From Priapulus caudatus (lineage: Eukaryota > Priapulida > Priapulimorpha > Priapulimorphida > Priapulidae): 28,718 nt of DNA. Under the pieces are notes generated by a model, which worked only from the letters and a program-made list of their open reading frames with translations, was not told where the DNA came from and did not search any database. Below are positions 10,909 through 21,200 of the stretch, one piece after another. The position numbers and the translations under genes are program-made. The stretch covers positions 336,340-365,057 of the forward strand of contig NW_014577174.1 in the NCBI RefSeq assembly GCF_000485595.1, in the 5' to 3' direction. Every line of letters starts with the position of its first letter. The first letter of the stretch is position 1.

Positions 10909-11183
10909 ACCTCTGCTTATCGTTCTGATATATCACCATCGACCGGTTTGTGGGTTATTAGCTTCATGATCGTCACAGAGCTGACAAAAGCATCAAACTT
11001 GGCACAGTTGTAGCCTATGGCAGTACTATAAATATTAGAGGGGGTGCCCAATGTAGATATTCCTTAGAAGTTAATTACAGATGATTAAATGTTCGAACCG
11101 CGCCCGCCTGGCCGCCTGTACTGGCGCATTGTATACAGCTGTTACCTCCCCCCCCCCTCCGCGCGCGCATACGCTATTGCGCT

Positions 11184-11720
11184 ATAGGCGGCATGAAAGT
11201 GTATTAACTCTCATATCTCGCGAACATTTCTAGAAATTTAGATACATATATAAACACATGTCTTAGCAAACCCCGTGATTGAATCACAAATAGTTTAATT
11301 AATTACCAAAAATATACGCGCGGTATCGTTCATATAGGCTAATATATATACGCGCGGCTATGGCCCGTAGGATAGTGTACTAACTCTAATATCTCGCGAA
11401 GGATTTGAGTTACATTTCTAAAATTCTAGATACCTATAAACACATTTCTTAGGTATGGTCTCTGTGAATTTTGAGTTTATTAAAGCACGAATAGTTTAAT
11501 TAATTACCAAAAATATACGCACGGTATCGCTCATAGGCTAATATATACGCGCGGCTATGGCCCGTAGGATAGTGTACTAACTCTAATATCTCACGAATGA
11601 TTTGAGTTACATTTCTAAAATTCTAGATACCTATAGACACATGTCTTACCTATATTCTCTGTGAATATTGAGTTTATTGACGCACGATTAGTCAATATAT
11701 TAGCAAATATATGCGCGCGG
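11184..11720. repeat. Three tandem ~180-200-bp monomers inside the transposon
   Basis: The landmark GTA(T/C)TAACTCT(A/C)ATATCTCGCG starts near 11201 and 11377, and a close variant starts near 11574. Between landmarks the units share TTCTAAAATTCTAGATACCT, AATAGTTTAATTAATTACC and a TATACGCGCGG segment. The second and third units are most alike. Confidence 0.8.
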
Positions 11721-11924
11721 AAGTGTCGAACCACCCGACTCCGAACCCCCCTACCGCTCCCGCCTGTACTGTGTGTTACCCTGACGCATTGTACAGCTGG
11801 TACATGTATTGGCATTGTATACAGGCGGGCGCGGTAGGGGGGTTCGGAGTCATCTGTTATTCACTTCTAAGGAATATCTGCATTGGGCACCCCCTCTAAT
11901 AATTATAGTACTGCCATAAGTTAC

Positions 11925-12123
11925 GCTCGTAGGGTCTATAATAATCATAATCTATATAATAACTTATGCAGATAAGGTCTATGTCCCCCGGCCTGATCTC
12001 TGTTTGACCTGGCTCGTTTAGCTATTTCTGACTAACCCTAACCCTAACCCTAACCCTAACTCCTCGTTTAGCTATTTCTGACTAACCCTAACCCTAACCC
12101 TAACCCTAACCCTATATATATAT

Positions 12124-12174
<51 letters not shown>

Positions 12175-12234
12175 TCAAAAATAGCTAAACGAGCCAGGTC
12201 AAACAGAGGTCAGGGGGACATAGACCTTATCTGC
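11925..12234. mobile_element. AGGGTCTATG-related MITE with telomere-type repeats, nested in an older transposon
   Basis: Flanked by identical direct repeats ATAAGTTAC (11916-11924 and 12235-12243), a 9-bp target duplication extendable to 10. The ends read GCTCGTAGGGTCTAT and, inverted, GCAGATAAGGTCTATGTCCC. An inner inverted repeat of about 70 bp runs through GACCTGGCTCGTTTAGCTAT toward the centre. The centre has CCCTAA arrays at about 12032-12060 and 12083-12114, with a duplicated 47-bp unit (TCGTTTAGCTATTTCTGAC plus array), then a long AT tract (about 12114-12172). Removing it restores the inverted repeat of the host element. Confidence 0.85.
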
Positions 12235-12279
12235 ATAAGTTACAACTGTGCCAAGTTTGAGACTTTTGTCACTCCTGCA

Positions 12280-13320
12280 ACGATTCGGCCCATATTTTGC
12301 ACAAGGGAGGGACCTGACTATTAAATGTCTTTATCGCCCGCCTACGTGCCTACAGTTCATTCACCTTTCACTTCACGTCACGTCCTAGATTTCACCTTGC
12401 GGACGCAGCTCTAACCTTGCTCAGCGCTCACGCATCCTCCTACACATTGACATGGACATAGACATTGACTACCCGCCACGCCACCTCTACACGTCCTCGC
12501 TGACTTTGGCGTGCCCGTCATGTAACCTTCACGAGCTTTACACGACTTTATAGGAGTTCACAGAGCTGCGTGCTGCCCTTGGCGTTCCCAGGGACGCTCC
12601 TCGATTGGTCGGGCATTTTGCCAGGGTAATCAGACGAAATTTCGAGTGCAGTTCTGCGATTAGGCAGCGTCCAATAAAGCCGCTGGTATTGATCGAACGA
12701 AGGGGGAGAAAGAGCGTGGGCGATCGATCGTTTCTAGCGAAGTTAAACTGCAATGTTACTGCGTGTTAATAGCGAGGGACGTGCAGTGGAGAGGCAGTAG
12801 CGTACGTAGCTCCACTATTTTCCAATGGGCATTAAGGGTACGTTGCTTTTTTCCGCATTTATTTGGCTTCAGACTCGGATCGGTGGGTCGGAGCGCATAG
12901 CACATCAACTGTGGGAACGGGCTGAAAACGTGATTTTCTAAAAGTATATTAGGTGATCACATATATCATATTATGACCAGGTAGATAAGTGATTTGCATA
13001 CAACGCCATTCAGATGGTGCTTATCGAAGTTCAAAAAACATTTTCGAAAAAACATGTGTTTGCCATTCCATGGATACTGGGCATGGAAATCCATGGCGTT
13101 TTGTGGAAATCCGTGGCTTTCCAACTTAGCAAGGAAGCGGCCGGGTGTTATTTTAATATACGCTTTGCAAGGTGCGGCCTCCCAACCCCTCACTAGATGA
13201 TTACATCATCTGTACCAAAGCTGCCTCTTCAAATGACGTCACCACACAGCAGCAGCCAGTAGAAGGTGTCTGAAGAAGGCTGACATTGGAGCGAGGATTC
13301 CTAGTGAAGTAGCTGAATGA
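12280..13320. other. Intergenic region, no gene recognised
   Basis: No exon or open frame here resembles a known protein. The part at 12330-12830 is CpG-richer than its surroundings and could be regulatory. No terminal or tandem repeat was recognised. Confidence 0.45.
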
Positions 13321-13326
13321 CGCTAG

Positions 13327-13416
13327 CCCCCCCCCCCAACACCTACACGCGCGCGCACACGCACACGCACACGCACACGCACACGCACACGCACACGCTC
13401 ACACGCACACACACAC

Positions 13417-13493
<77 letters not shown>

Positions 13494-13798
13494 GGCACAC
13501 GCACACGCACACGCCACACGCACACGCCTCACACCACACACACACAGCACACGACACACACAGACACACACACACACCACCACACCACATCACACACACA
13601 CAACACACACCACACACACGACACACACACACACGGACACACACTTGACACACACACACACACACACACCACACACACAACACACACACACAACACCAAC
13701 AGCATGCCACACACACACACACACACAACACACACCACACTCACACACCACCACACAACACACACACACCACATGCACAACACACACACATGTCCACA
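13327..13798. repeat. Long CA-rich microsatellite/low-complexity tract
   Basis: A poly-C run is followed by about 460 bp of (CA)n, (CACG)n and degenerate CACACC/CAACAC units. The imperfect 3' half resembles an unreliable consensus. Apparent long open frames through it (Thr-His or Val-Cys repeats) are artefacts of the dinucleotide repeat. The matching tract at 18169-18247 marks the start of the duplicated block. Confidence 0.95.
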
Positions 13799-14468
13799 CA
13801 TGATAATACATATGCATGGCTGTGGGTGCATGTTGTTATATAGGGAGGACACTATGCCAACCAGCGACACAGTCACTCATGAGTTATTAAAAAATTAGTT
13901 AAATAAATATTTATGTTTCCGAAGATATGCAGTTAACGCTATATACGGACATTGTTATAGAGAGTGAGTTGAGTACTTGGCAGTTATTGGGTTAAAAATA
14001 TATCAGTATACTTAAGTGAAAAACACGATATCCCACAGCGTGCATGAACGCGCGTGTGGTATATATATGCGCGTTAAAAACGTTAAAAAATAAAGCGTAA
14101 CATAAAAGGCTAATAAAAAATTAAAATGTTATTTAAATACTCAATATATGCCTAAACACTACTAATATAATACAAGTAATAATAATAAACGTTTTTGTTA
14201 AATAGAACATGCAGGAAATTGCGTCTTTATAACGCAGTTTCAGGGTCACATATATGCATGTTTCGTATTAGTTCTAAATGAAAATGTATAAAAATAATTT
14301 TTTAGCAGTTTCAAAATTGGTGGCAAAATATGCGTGAAATCGGGTAAATTAGTTTATACTATATTTCTGCAAAAAAACTATCCGGGGAGCACACACGCGC
14401 GTACATAGCCACCGAGTCAAGGCGCATTGCATGTGGTCTAGCATGTGGTTTTGTTTATGTGACCTCGA

Positions 14469-14569
14469 TGACGTCATCAGTCGCGGACGTAGTTACTGGA
14501 AGTTGCCATATTGGTTTTGAGCCAGTAAAAAGAAAACGCCCAGTTTGTTCGCTTTCAGGCTTCGTTTGA
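14469..14569 (+). promoter_or_regulatory. Probable LIMS1 core promoter and non-coding exon 1
   Basis: A perfect cAMP-response-element palindrome TGACGTCA (14469-14476) is followed by a GCCATATT motif matching the YY1 core (14505-14512). After these a CpG-containing stretch ends at a consensus donor, GTAAGT, at 14570. This layout fits a TATA-less promoter and a short 5' UTR exon spliced to the coding exon at 15886. The same arrangement recurs in the duplicated block (TGACGTCA at 18922-18929). There is no transcript evidence, so the start site and exon limits are inferred. Confidence 0.5.
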
Positions 14570-14751
14570 GTAAGTTCCAATGCGTTGCATGTATAAATAT
14601 ATAGTTAACACGTTTGACGTGTATATGTGGTAACATATAAGTCGCTCTTCTATAGCCTTTCTCTCCTAGACTTACTAACTACTGTGATCTCTGAGTATGT
14701 TTACAAAACTGTTTGACTGCTCAGTAACGCTGAAGGGGTCGTTGTCGTATG

Positions 14752-14779
14752 GGTTCAAGGATAGAGAACATGGGTCCCA
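14752..14779. repeat. Solo transposon terminus in LIMS1 intron 1
   Basis: This 28-bp stretch containing GGATAGAGAACATGGGTCCC matches the terminal inverted repeat of the element at 26916-27118. No second terminus and no CCCTAA array were found nearby, so it looks like a decayed or half element. It also appears at 19206-19233 in the duplicated block. Confidence 0.7.
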
Positions 14780-15226
14780 TTGAGACCTATGTAATTTTCT
14801 TAAATGGTGGGGGTAGCCCCTTTAAAATCGAGAGGGGTGCTCTTGAGGGTGTTGTTTGTTCATTTCGACAGAGAAACATGATTATGTGAGTTAACAGGAA
14901 GTGTCGAAAAAAATGCGTTGAAGCGACACTAGGCCTACTCACCCGTTTTCGACTGTTTCTGACCATTGCGACACGCGAGAATTTCCCGTCACCTTCCTCT
15001 GCTACGGCCCTGAAATATATATCCGTATTTGCGCGTACTGTTAAGCGAGAAGGGAACTTGTGGCTAGACATTAACGTGCCTTAGTATTCATAACAATCTT
15101 TGCTTCAAACAATCCTACTTCAGAACCTTGGTTTTTAATGATATATATAGTCTTAGAATGAAGTTTATGTTAGGGTTAACCCTTCTGATTATGCATACTC
15201 TGACTACAGAGAGTCAGATATAACTA

Positions 15227-15481
15227 GAGTAAAACTCGCATAAGACTCGTCATCGTCTAACTCGTCGATTCGCAGAAGTCGACATGGAAGTCAAAGTCCC
15301 GATTTCCTCTCATAATAAATCCATTGGAATAGCCCCGCCTAAGTCGTCATTTACAACCCATCATTATGTGTAAGTCGGCGCTCTCAGACAGGTCCCATAC
15401 AAACAACAGTAATTTCCTACCTGCAAGTCGTCGCTGTATATATATATATATCAAAAGTGTCGACTTATGCGAGTTTTACTG
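15227..15481. mobile_element. Tc1/mariner-type MITE with TA target duplication
   Basis: Termini (G/C)AGTAAAACTCGCATAAG and its inverse CTTATGCGAGTTTTACTG enclose about 255 bp. TA dinucleotides flank both ends (15225-15226 and 15482-15483). A terminal CAGT next to a TA duplication is typical of Tc1/mariner-mobilised elements. No coding capacity. It lies in LIMS1 intron 1. Confidence 0.8.
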
Positions 15482-15921
15482 TACTATAATTTTGTAACAC
15501 GTGACTGGCTTAATTTCATTGTGGTAATTAATGCTGTATGTCGTCATACATGATTACGATCACACATTTTAGAATGTTTTTCTAAAATATATGCTCTCAG
15601 AAAATTGTACAGTTTTGCAAATATATACTACAACTATTGAATTAAAAGAGCGACAATGAGTTTATGTAAGTAACACTAACACTAACAGTGTCGTTCTGTG
15701 TGGTGTGAGTGAGATCAGGTTTATACTACAAGAGTACTCGAGTGTGTGAAAAAATCAGTGCACCCATATTCGAAAGGCTCTAATATTTACAAAGCATATA
15801 ATTGGTGGAACCATTAATAGTAAAATAGTGAAATCCACAAGTTTTGTTGTTTTCAAGTCAACAATTGAATGTTTCTTATTTGCAGGCATCGCATCCACAG
15901 TTTACTTACAAGTTCAGCACC

Positions 15922-18168
15922 ATGGTGAGAGGAAATCTTACAGAAAGGTAATCTCAACCATCGCTTATAGACCTAACTTAATTTTGCCACTATAACAATT
16001 TATTTTATGCTATTTTATATTAAATTTATGTAAAGTTTGGCACTAAATGCTTTCATTAGCACGGTAATTCATGTTTGGTGACTGTTTCCTATTCAGTCTT
16101 CCAGTGTCACTTGGCAACGCGTCATGCTCGCGCTGCGGAGAGGGATTTGGAGTGAAGGAACCAATAGTGAACTCTGGCGGAGAAGTCTGGCATACTAAAT
16201 GCTTTGTGTAAGTTTGTGCATGTTTCTTCGAAGTATTCTTGTGGTTTTTTTGCCACCTTAGTACTGAGTAACCCAAAGCAGTTTAGTTGAAAAATAAACC
16301 CTGTAAATTAGAAAATTGAGTTTGCGAATTATAAACATTTATTAAAATTTATCACTCAAAGTTTGATGGTAAAAGTAGTTGTAAATTCATGATATAGATT
16401 AACAATAAACCTAATTGGGTTGATATAGACTAGTATTCTTTGCATTGGGAATATGCATGACATGGTTATAAGTAATATGTTGTTTTGCAGGTGTGCCCAG
16501 TGCTTTCAGCCATTTCCTGAAGGCATTTTCTATGAAGTGAGTTGATAAATTTATTACATAATTGCCTGTTATCACAGATATATTACATTTACATATGCTG
16601 TGTGTCTCAGCTTGCTAAATAAGGTGCTGCTTCTGATAGAAACAGTTTAGTTATTTGTGTTCACTTTATCATTATTATTTCTTACAGGGGGCAGCACCGT
16701 ACATTTATTCTTTGAGACCACATATTCGGAGAAAAACACATTGCACTAACATTTGTGCCCTTTTGGCATAATGCGATTGTGTGTAGTGTGCGGGAAATTT
16801 TAGTTGTGACTGATCTGCAAACCAATATTCTTTCATGACTAATATTTTACCATTTATTTGGTGTGGGGGGAGTAAAATTACAAAAGGGCTCAATTAATTT
16901 CACAATCTTCATTTCAGTTTGAAGGCAGGAAGTATTGTGAGCATGACTTTCATGTCCTGTTCGCACCGTGCTGTGGATCATGCAGTGAGTATGGCAAGAT
17001 GCCACAGACGCTCGTTTGATTGATTGCAGTGAACTTTCTTGTTATATAATAGCTCTAACCATGCAAGGTTTAATTCCTACCAAATCGCTGTGGGCAGGCG
17101 TCGTAGCTGCCCTCCTTACTTGACGTAATGCCCCTGAAAATTTGATGATATACACAGCAATAAACCATCGTGGCTACACTGCTTGGTTCATTTCGCGGCT
17201 TTTCCACATTGCCCATGTAGTGTATGTATCCCTCTTTGTCCCGCATAAAATAGATTGTTAAAAACTTTTCTTTTGTTGCTTTTGGTGGCCATTCAACTTT
17301 CCACGATACTCTGCAACAATTTCTGATTAACCCCCCCCCCCATGTAGTTTATAGTTATCGATTTCTGTCATCGTATCTGACGTGTCGCCGTTCGTAAAAA
17401 CATTACAAAAAATCGACTTCCGCTCGTAGCCTCTCTGTAGTCGTCGAGCCCGTCGTCGCGTCTGACGCCGCGTTTGTTTGTCGGCAGACGAGTTCATCAT
17501 CGGCCGCGTGATCAAGGCGATGAACAACAACTGGCATCCGAACTGCTTCAAGTGCGAGCTGTGCTCGTCCGTGCTGTCCGACTCCGGCTTTGTGCGCAAC
17601 GCGGGCCGAGCACTCTGCCACGAGTGCAACGACCGCGAGAAGGCTGCCGGCGCGGGCAAATACGTGTGCCACAAGTGCCAGTGAGTGTCAGAGGATGGGT
17701 AGATGTAGGGGTGTGGGGCGAGGGGTAGGTGTAGGTGTAGGGATGTAGGGCGAGGGGTAGATGTAGGGGTGTGGGTCAGGGGTAGGTGTAGAGATGTGGG
17801 TCAGGTGTAGATGTAGGGGTGTGGGTCAGGGGTAGATGTAGGGATGTGGGTCAGAGGTAGATGTAGTGGTGTGGGTCAGGGGCAGTGTTCGAAATTCACG
17901 TCGGCCCGTCGGCCCGCCGCCGACAGTTTCGATGCCGGGCCTACAGCTTCTTGATACAACAGGCCCGCTGATCCTACAGCTATTTGATCACCGAAAACTC
18001 GAAACACTGAGAAACTGTTACCTGTAGAAATCTGTTCATGCATATTAGCTTCCAGGGGTATTTATTTGAAAACTAATCCGTGATAAACCGTGACATACAT
18101 CAAAACATGCAATCAAACGTGCGTGGGATGTTCGGACGCACAGGTTCCTGAATCCAGTNNNNNNNNNN

Positions 18169-18209
<41 letters not shown>

Positions 18210-21200
18210 ACACACACACACACATGCACACACACACACATGCACACATGTATATATATATATGCATGGCTGTGGGTGCATGTTGTTATATAGGGAGGAC
18301 ACTATGCCAACCAGCGACACAGTCACTCATGCAGTTATTAAAAAAATTAGTTAAATAAATATTTATGTTTCCGAAGATATGCAGTAACGCTATATACGGA
18401 CATTGTTATAGAGAGTGAGTTGAGTACTTGGCGCAGTTATTGGTTAAAAATATATCAGTATACTTAAGTGAAAAACACGATATCCCACAGCGCGTGCATG
18501 AACGCGCGTGTGTATATATATGCGCGTTAAAAACGTTAAAAAATAAAGCGTAACATAAAAGGCTAATAAAAAATTAAAATGTTATTTAAATACTCAATAT
18601 ATGCCCTAAACACACTACTAATATAATACAAGTAATAATAATAAACGTTTTTTGTTAAATAGAACATGCAGGAAATTGGCGTCCTTATAACGCAGTTCAG
18701 GGTCACATATATGCAAGTTTCGTATTAGTTCTAAATGAAAATGTATAAAAATAATTTTTTAGCAGTTTCTTGGTGGCAAAATATGCGTGAAATCGGGTAA
18801 ATTAGTTTATACTATATTTCTGCCAAAAAACTATCCGGGGAGCACACACGCGTGTACATAGCCAGCGAGTCAAGCGGCATTGCATGTGGTCTAGCATGTG
18901 GTTTTGTTTATGTGACCTCGATGACGTCATCAGTCGCGGACGTAGTTACTGGAAGTTGCCATATTGGTTTTGAGCCAGTAAAAGAAAAGGCCCAGTTTGT
19001 TCGCTTTCAGGCTTCGTTTGAGTAAGTTCAATGCGTTGCATGTATAAATATATAGTTAACACGTTTGATGTGTATATGTGGGTAACATATAAGTCGCTCT
19101 TCTATAGCCTTTCTCTCCTAGACTTACTAACTACTGTGATCTCTGAGTATGTTTACAAAAACTGTTTGACTGGCTCAGTAACGCTGAAGGGGTCGTTGTC
19201 GTATGGGTTCAAGGATAGAGAACATGGGTCCCATTGAGACCTATGTAATTTCTTAATGGTGGGGGTAGCCCTTTTAAAATCGAGAGGGTGCTCTTGAGGG
19301 TGTTGTTTGTTCATTTCGGACAGAGAAACATGATTATGTGAGTTAACAGGAAGTGTCGAAAAAAATGCGGTTGAAGCGACACTAGGCCTACTCACCCGTT
19401 TTTCGACTGTTTCTGACCATTGCGACACGCTCGAGAATTTCCGTCACCTTTCCTCTGCTACGGCCCTGAAATATATGTCCGTATTTGCGCGTACTGTTAA
19501 GCGACGAAGGGAACTTGTGGCTAGACATTAACGTGCCTTAGTATTCATAACAATCTTTGACTTCAAACAATCCTACTTCAGAACCTTGGTTTTTAATGAT
19601 ATATATAGTCTTAGAATGAAGTTTATGTTTAGGTTAACCCTTCTGATTATGCATACTCTGACTACAGAGAGTCAGATATAACTAGAAGTAAAACTCGCAT
19701 AAGACTCGTCATCGTCTAACTCGTCGATTCGCAGAAGTTCGACATGGAAGTCAAAGTCCCGATTTCCTCTCATAATAAAGCCATTGAATAGCCCCGCCTA
19801 AGTCATCATTTACAACCCATCATTATGTGTAAGTCGGCGCTCTCAGACAGGTCCCATACAAACAACAGTAATTTCCTACCTGCAAGTCGTCGCTGTATAT
19901 ATATATATATCAAAAGTGTCGACTTATGCGAGTTTTACTGTACTATAATTTTGTAACACGTGACTGGCTAATTTCATTGTGGTAATTAATGCTGTATGTC
20001 GTCATACATGATTAACGATCACACCATTTTAGAATGTTTTTCTAAATATATGCTCTCAGAAAAATTGTACAGTTTTGCAAAATATTTACTACAACTAATT
20101 GAATTAAAAGAGCGACAATGAGTTTATGTAAGTAACACTAACACTAACAGTGTCGTTCCTGTGTGGTGTGAGTGAGATCAGGTTTATACTACAGAGTACT
20201 CGAGTGTGTGAAAAAATCACGTGCCACACCCATATTCGAAAGGCTCTAATATTTACAAAGCATATAATTGGTGGAACCATTAATAGTAAAATAGTGAATC
20301 ACAAGTTTTGTTGTTTTCATGTCACAATTGAATGTTTCTTATTTGCAAGGCATCGCATCACAGTTTACTTACAAGTTCAGCGGACCATGGTGAGAGGAAA
20401 ATCTTACAGAAAAGGTAATCTCAACCATCGCTTATAGACGCTTAACTTAATTTTGCCACTATAACAATTTATTTTATGTATTTATATTAAATTTATGTAA
20501 AGTTTGGCACTAAATGCTTTCATTAGCACGCGTAATTCATGTTTGGTGACTGTTTCCTATTCAGTCTTCCAGTGTCACTTGGCACGCGTCATGCTCGCGC
20601 TGCGGAGGAGGGATTTGGAGTGAAGGAACCAAATAGTGAACTCTGGCGGAGAAGTCTGGCATACTAAATGCTTTGTTGTAAGTTGTGCATGTTTCTTCAA
20701 AGTATTCTTGTGGTTTTTTTGCCACCTTAGTACTGAGTAAGCCAAAGCAGTTTAGTTGAAAAATAAACCCTGTAAATTAGAAAATTGAGTTTGCGAATTT
20801 ATAAACATTTATTAAAATTTATCACTCAAAGTTTGATGGTAAAAGTAGTTGTAAATCATGCATATAGATTAACAATAAACCAAATTGGGGTTGATATAGA
20901 CTAGTATTCTTTTGCATTGGGAATATGCATGACATGGTTATAAGTAATATGTTGTTTTGCAGAGTGTGCCCAGTGCGTTTCAGCCATTTCCTGAAGGCAT
21001 TTTCTATGAAGTGAGTTGATAAATTTATTACATAATGGCCTGTTATTCACAGATATATTACATTTACATATGCTGTGTGTCTCAGCTTGCTAAATAAGGT
21101 GCTGCCTTCTGATAGAAACAGTTTAGTTATTTGTGTTCACTTTATCATTATTATTTTCTTACAGGGGGCAGCACCGTACATTTATTCTTTTTGAGACCAC

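Larger units (their letters stand above)
10981..12272. mobile_element. Large non-autonomous DNA transposon with internal tandem repeats, interrupted by a nested insertion
   Basis: The left terminal repeat (10981 to about 11099; includes CTGACAAAAG, CAAACTTGGCACAGTTG, GGGGGTGCCCAATG and CCTTAGAAGTTAA) is found inverted on the right in two pieces, about 11841-11924 and 12241-12272. The pieces are separated by a younger element (11925-12234). The interior has three tandem monomers (11184-11720) and a GC-rich hairpin (11738-11768 against 11818-11852, ACTCCGAACCCCCCTACCG type). No transposase frame is visible. The outer edges are approximate. Confidence 0.75.

Noticed and set aside
12024-12114. 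A true telomere or chromosome end suggested by CCCTAA repeats
   Set aside because: The array is short, enclosed by inverted repeats and a target duplication, with genes on both sides.
13317-13898. A 193-codon frame of Thr-His repeats, and long Val-Cys frames on the other strand
   Set aside because: They are translations of the CA/GT microsatellite. Complexity is minimal and the real LIMS1 exons lie elsewhere.
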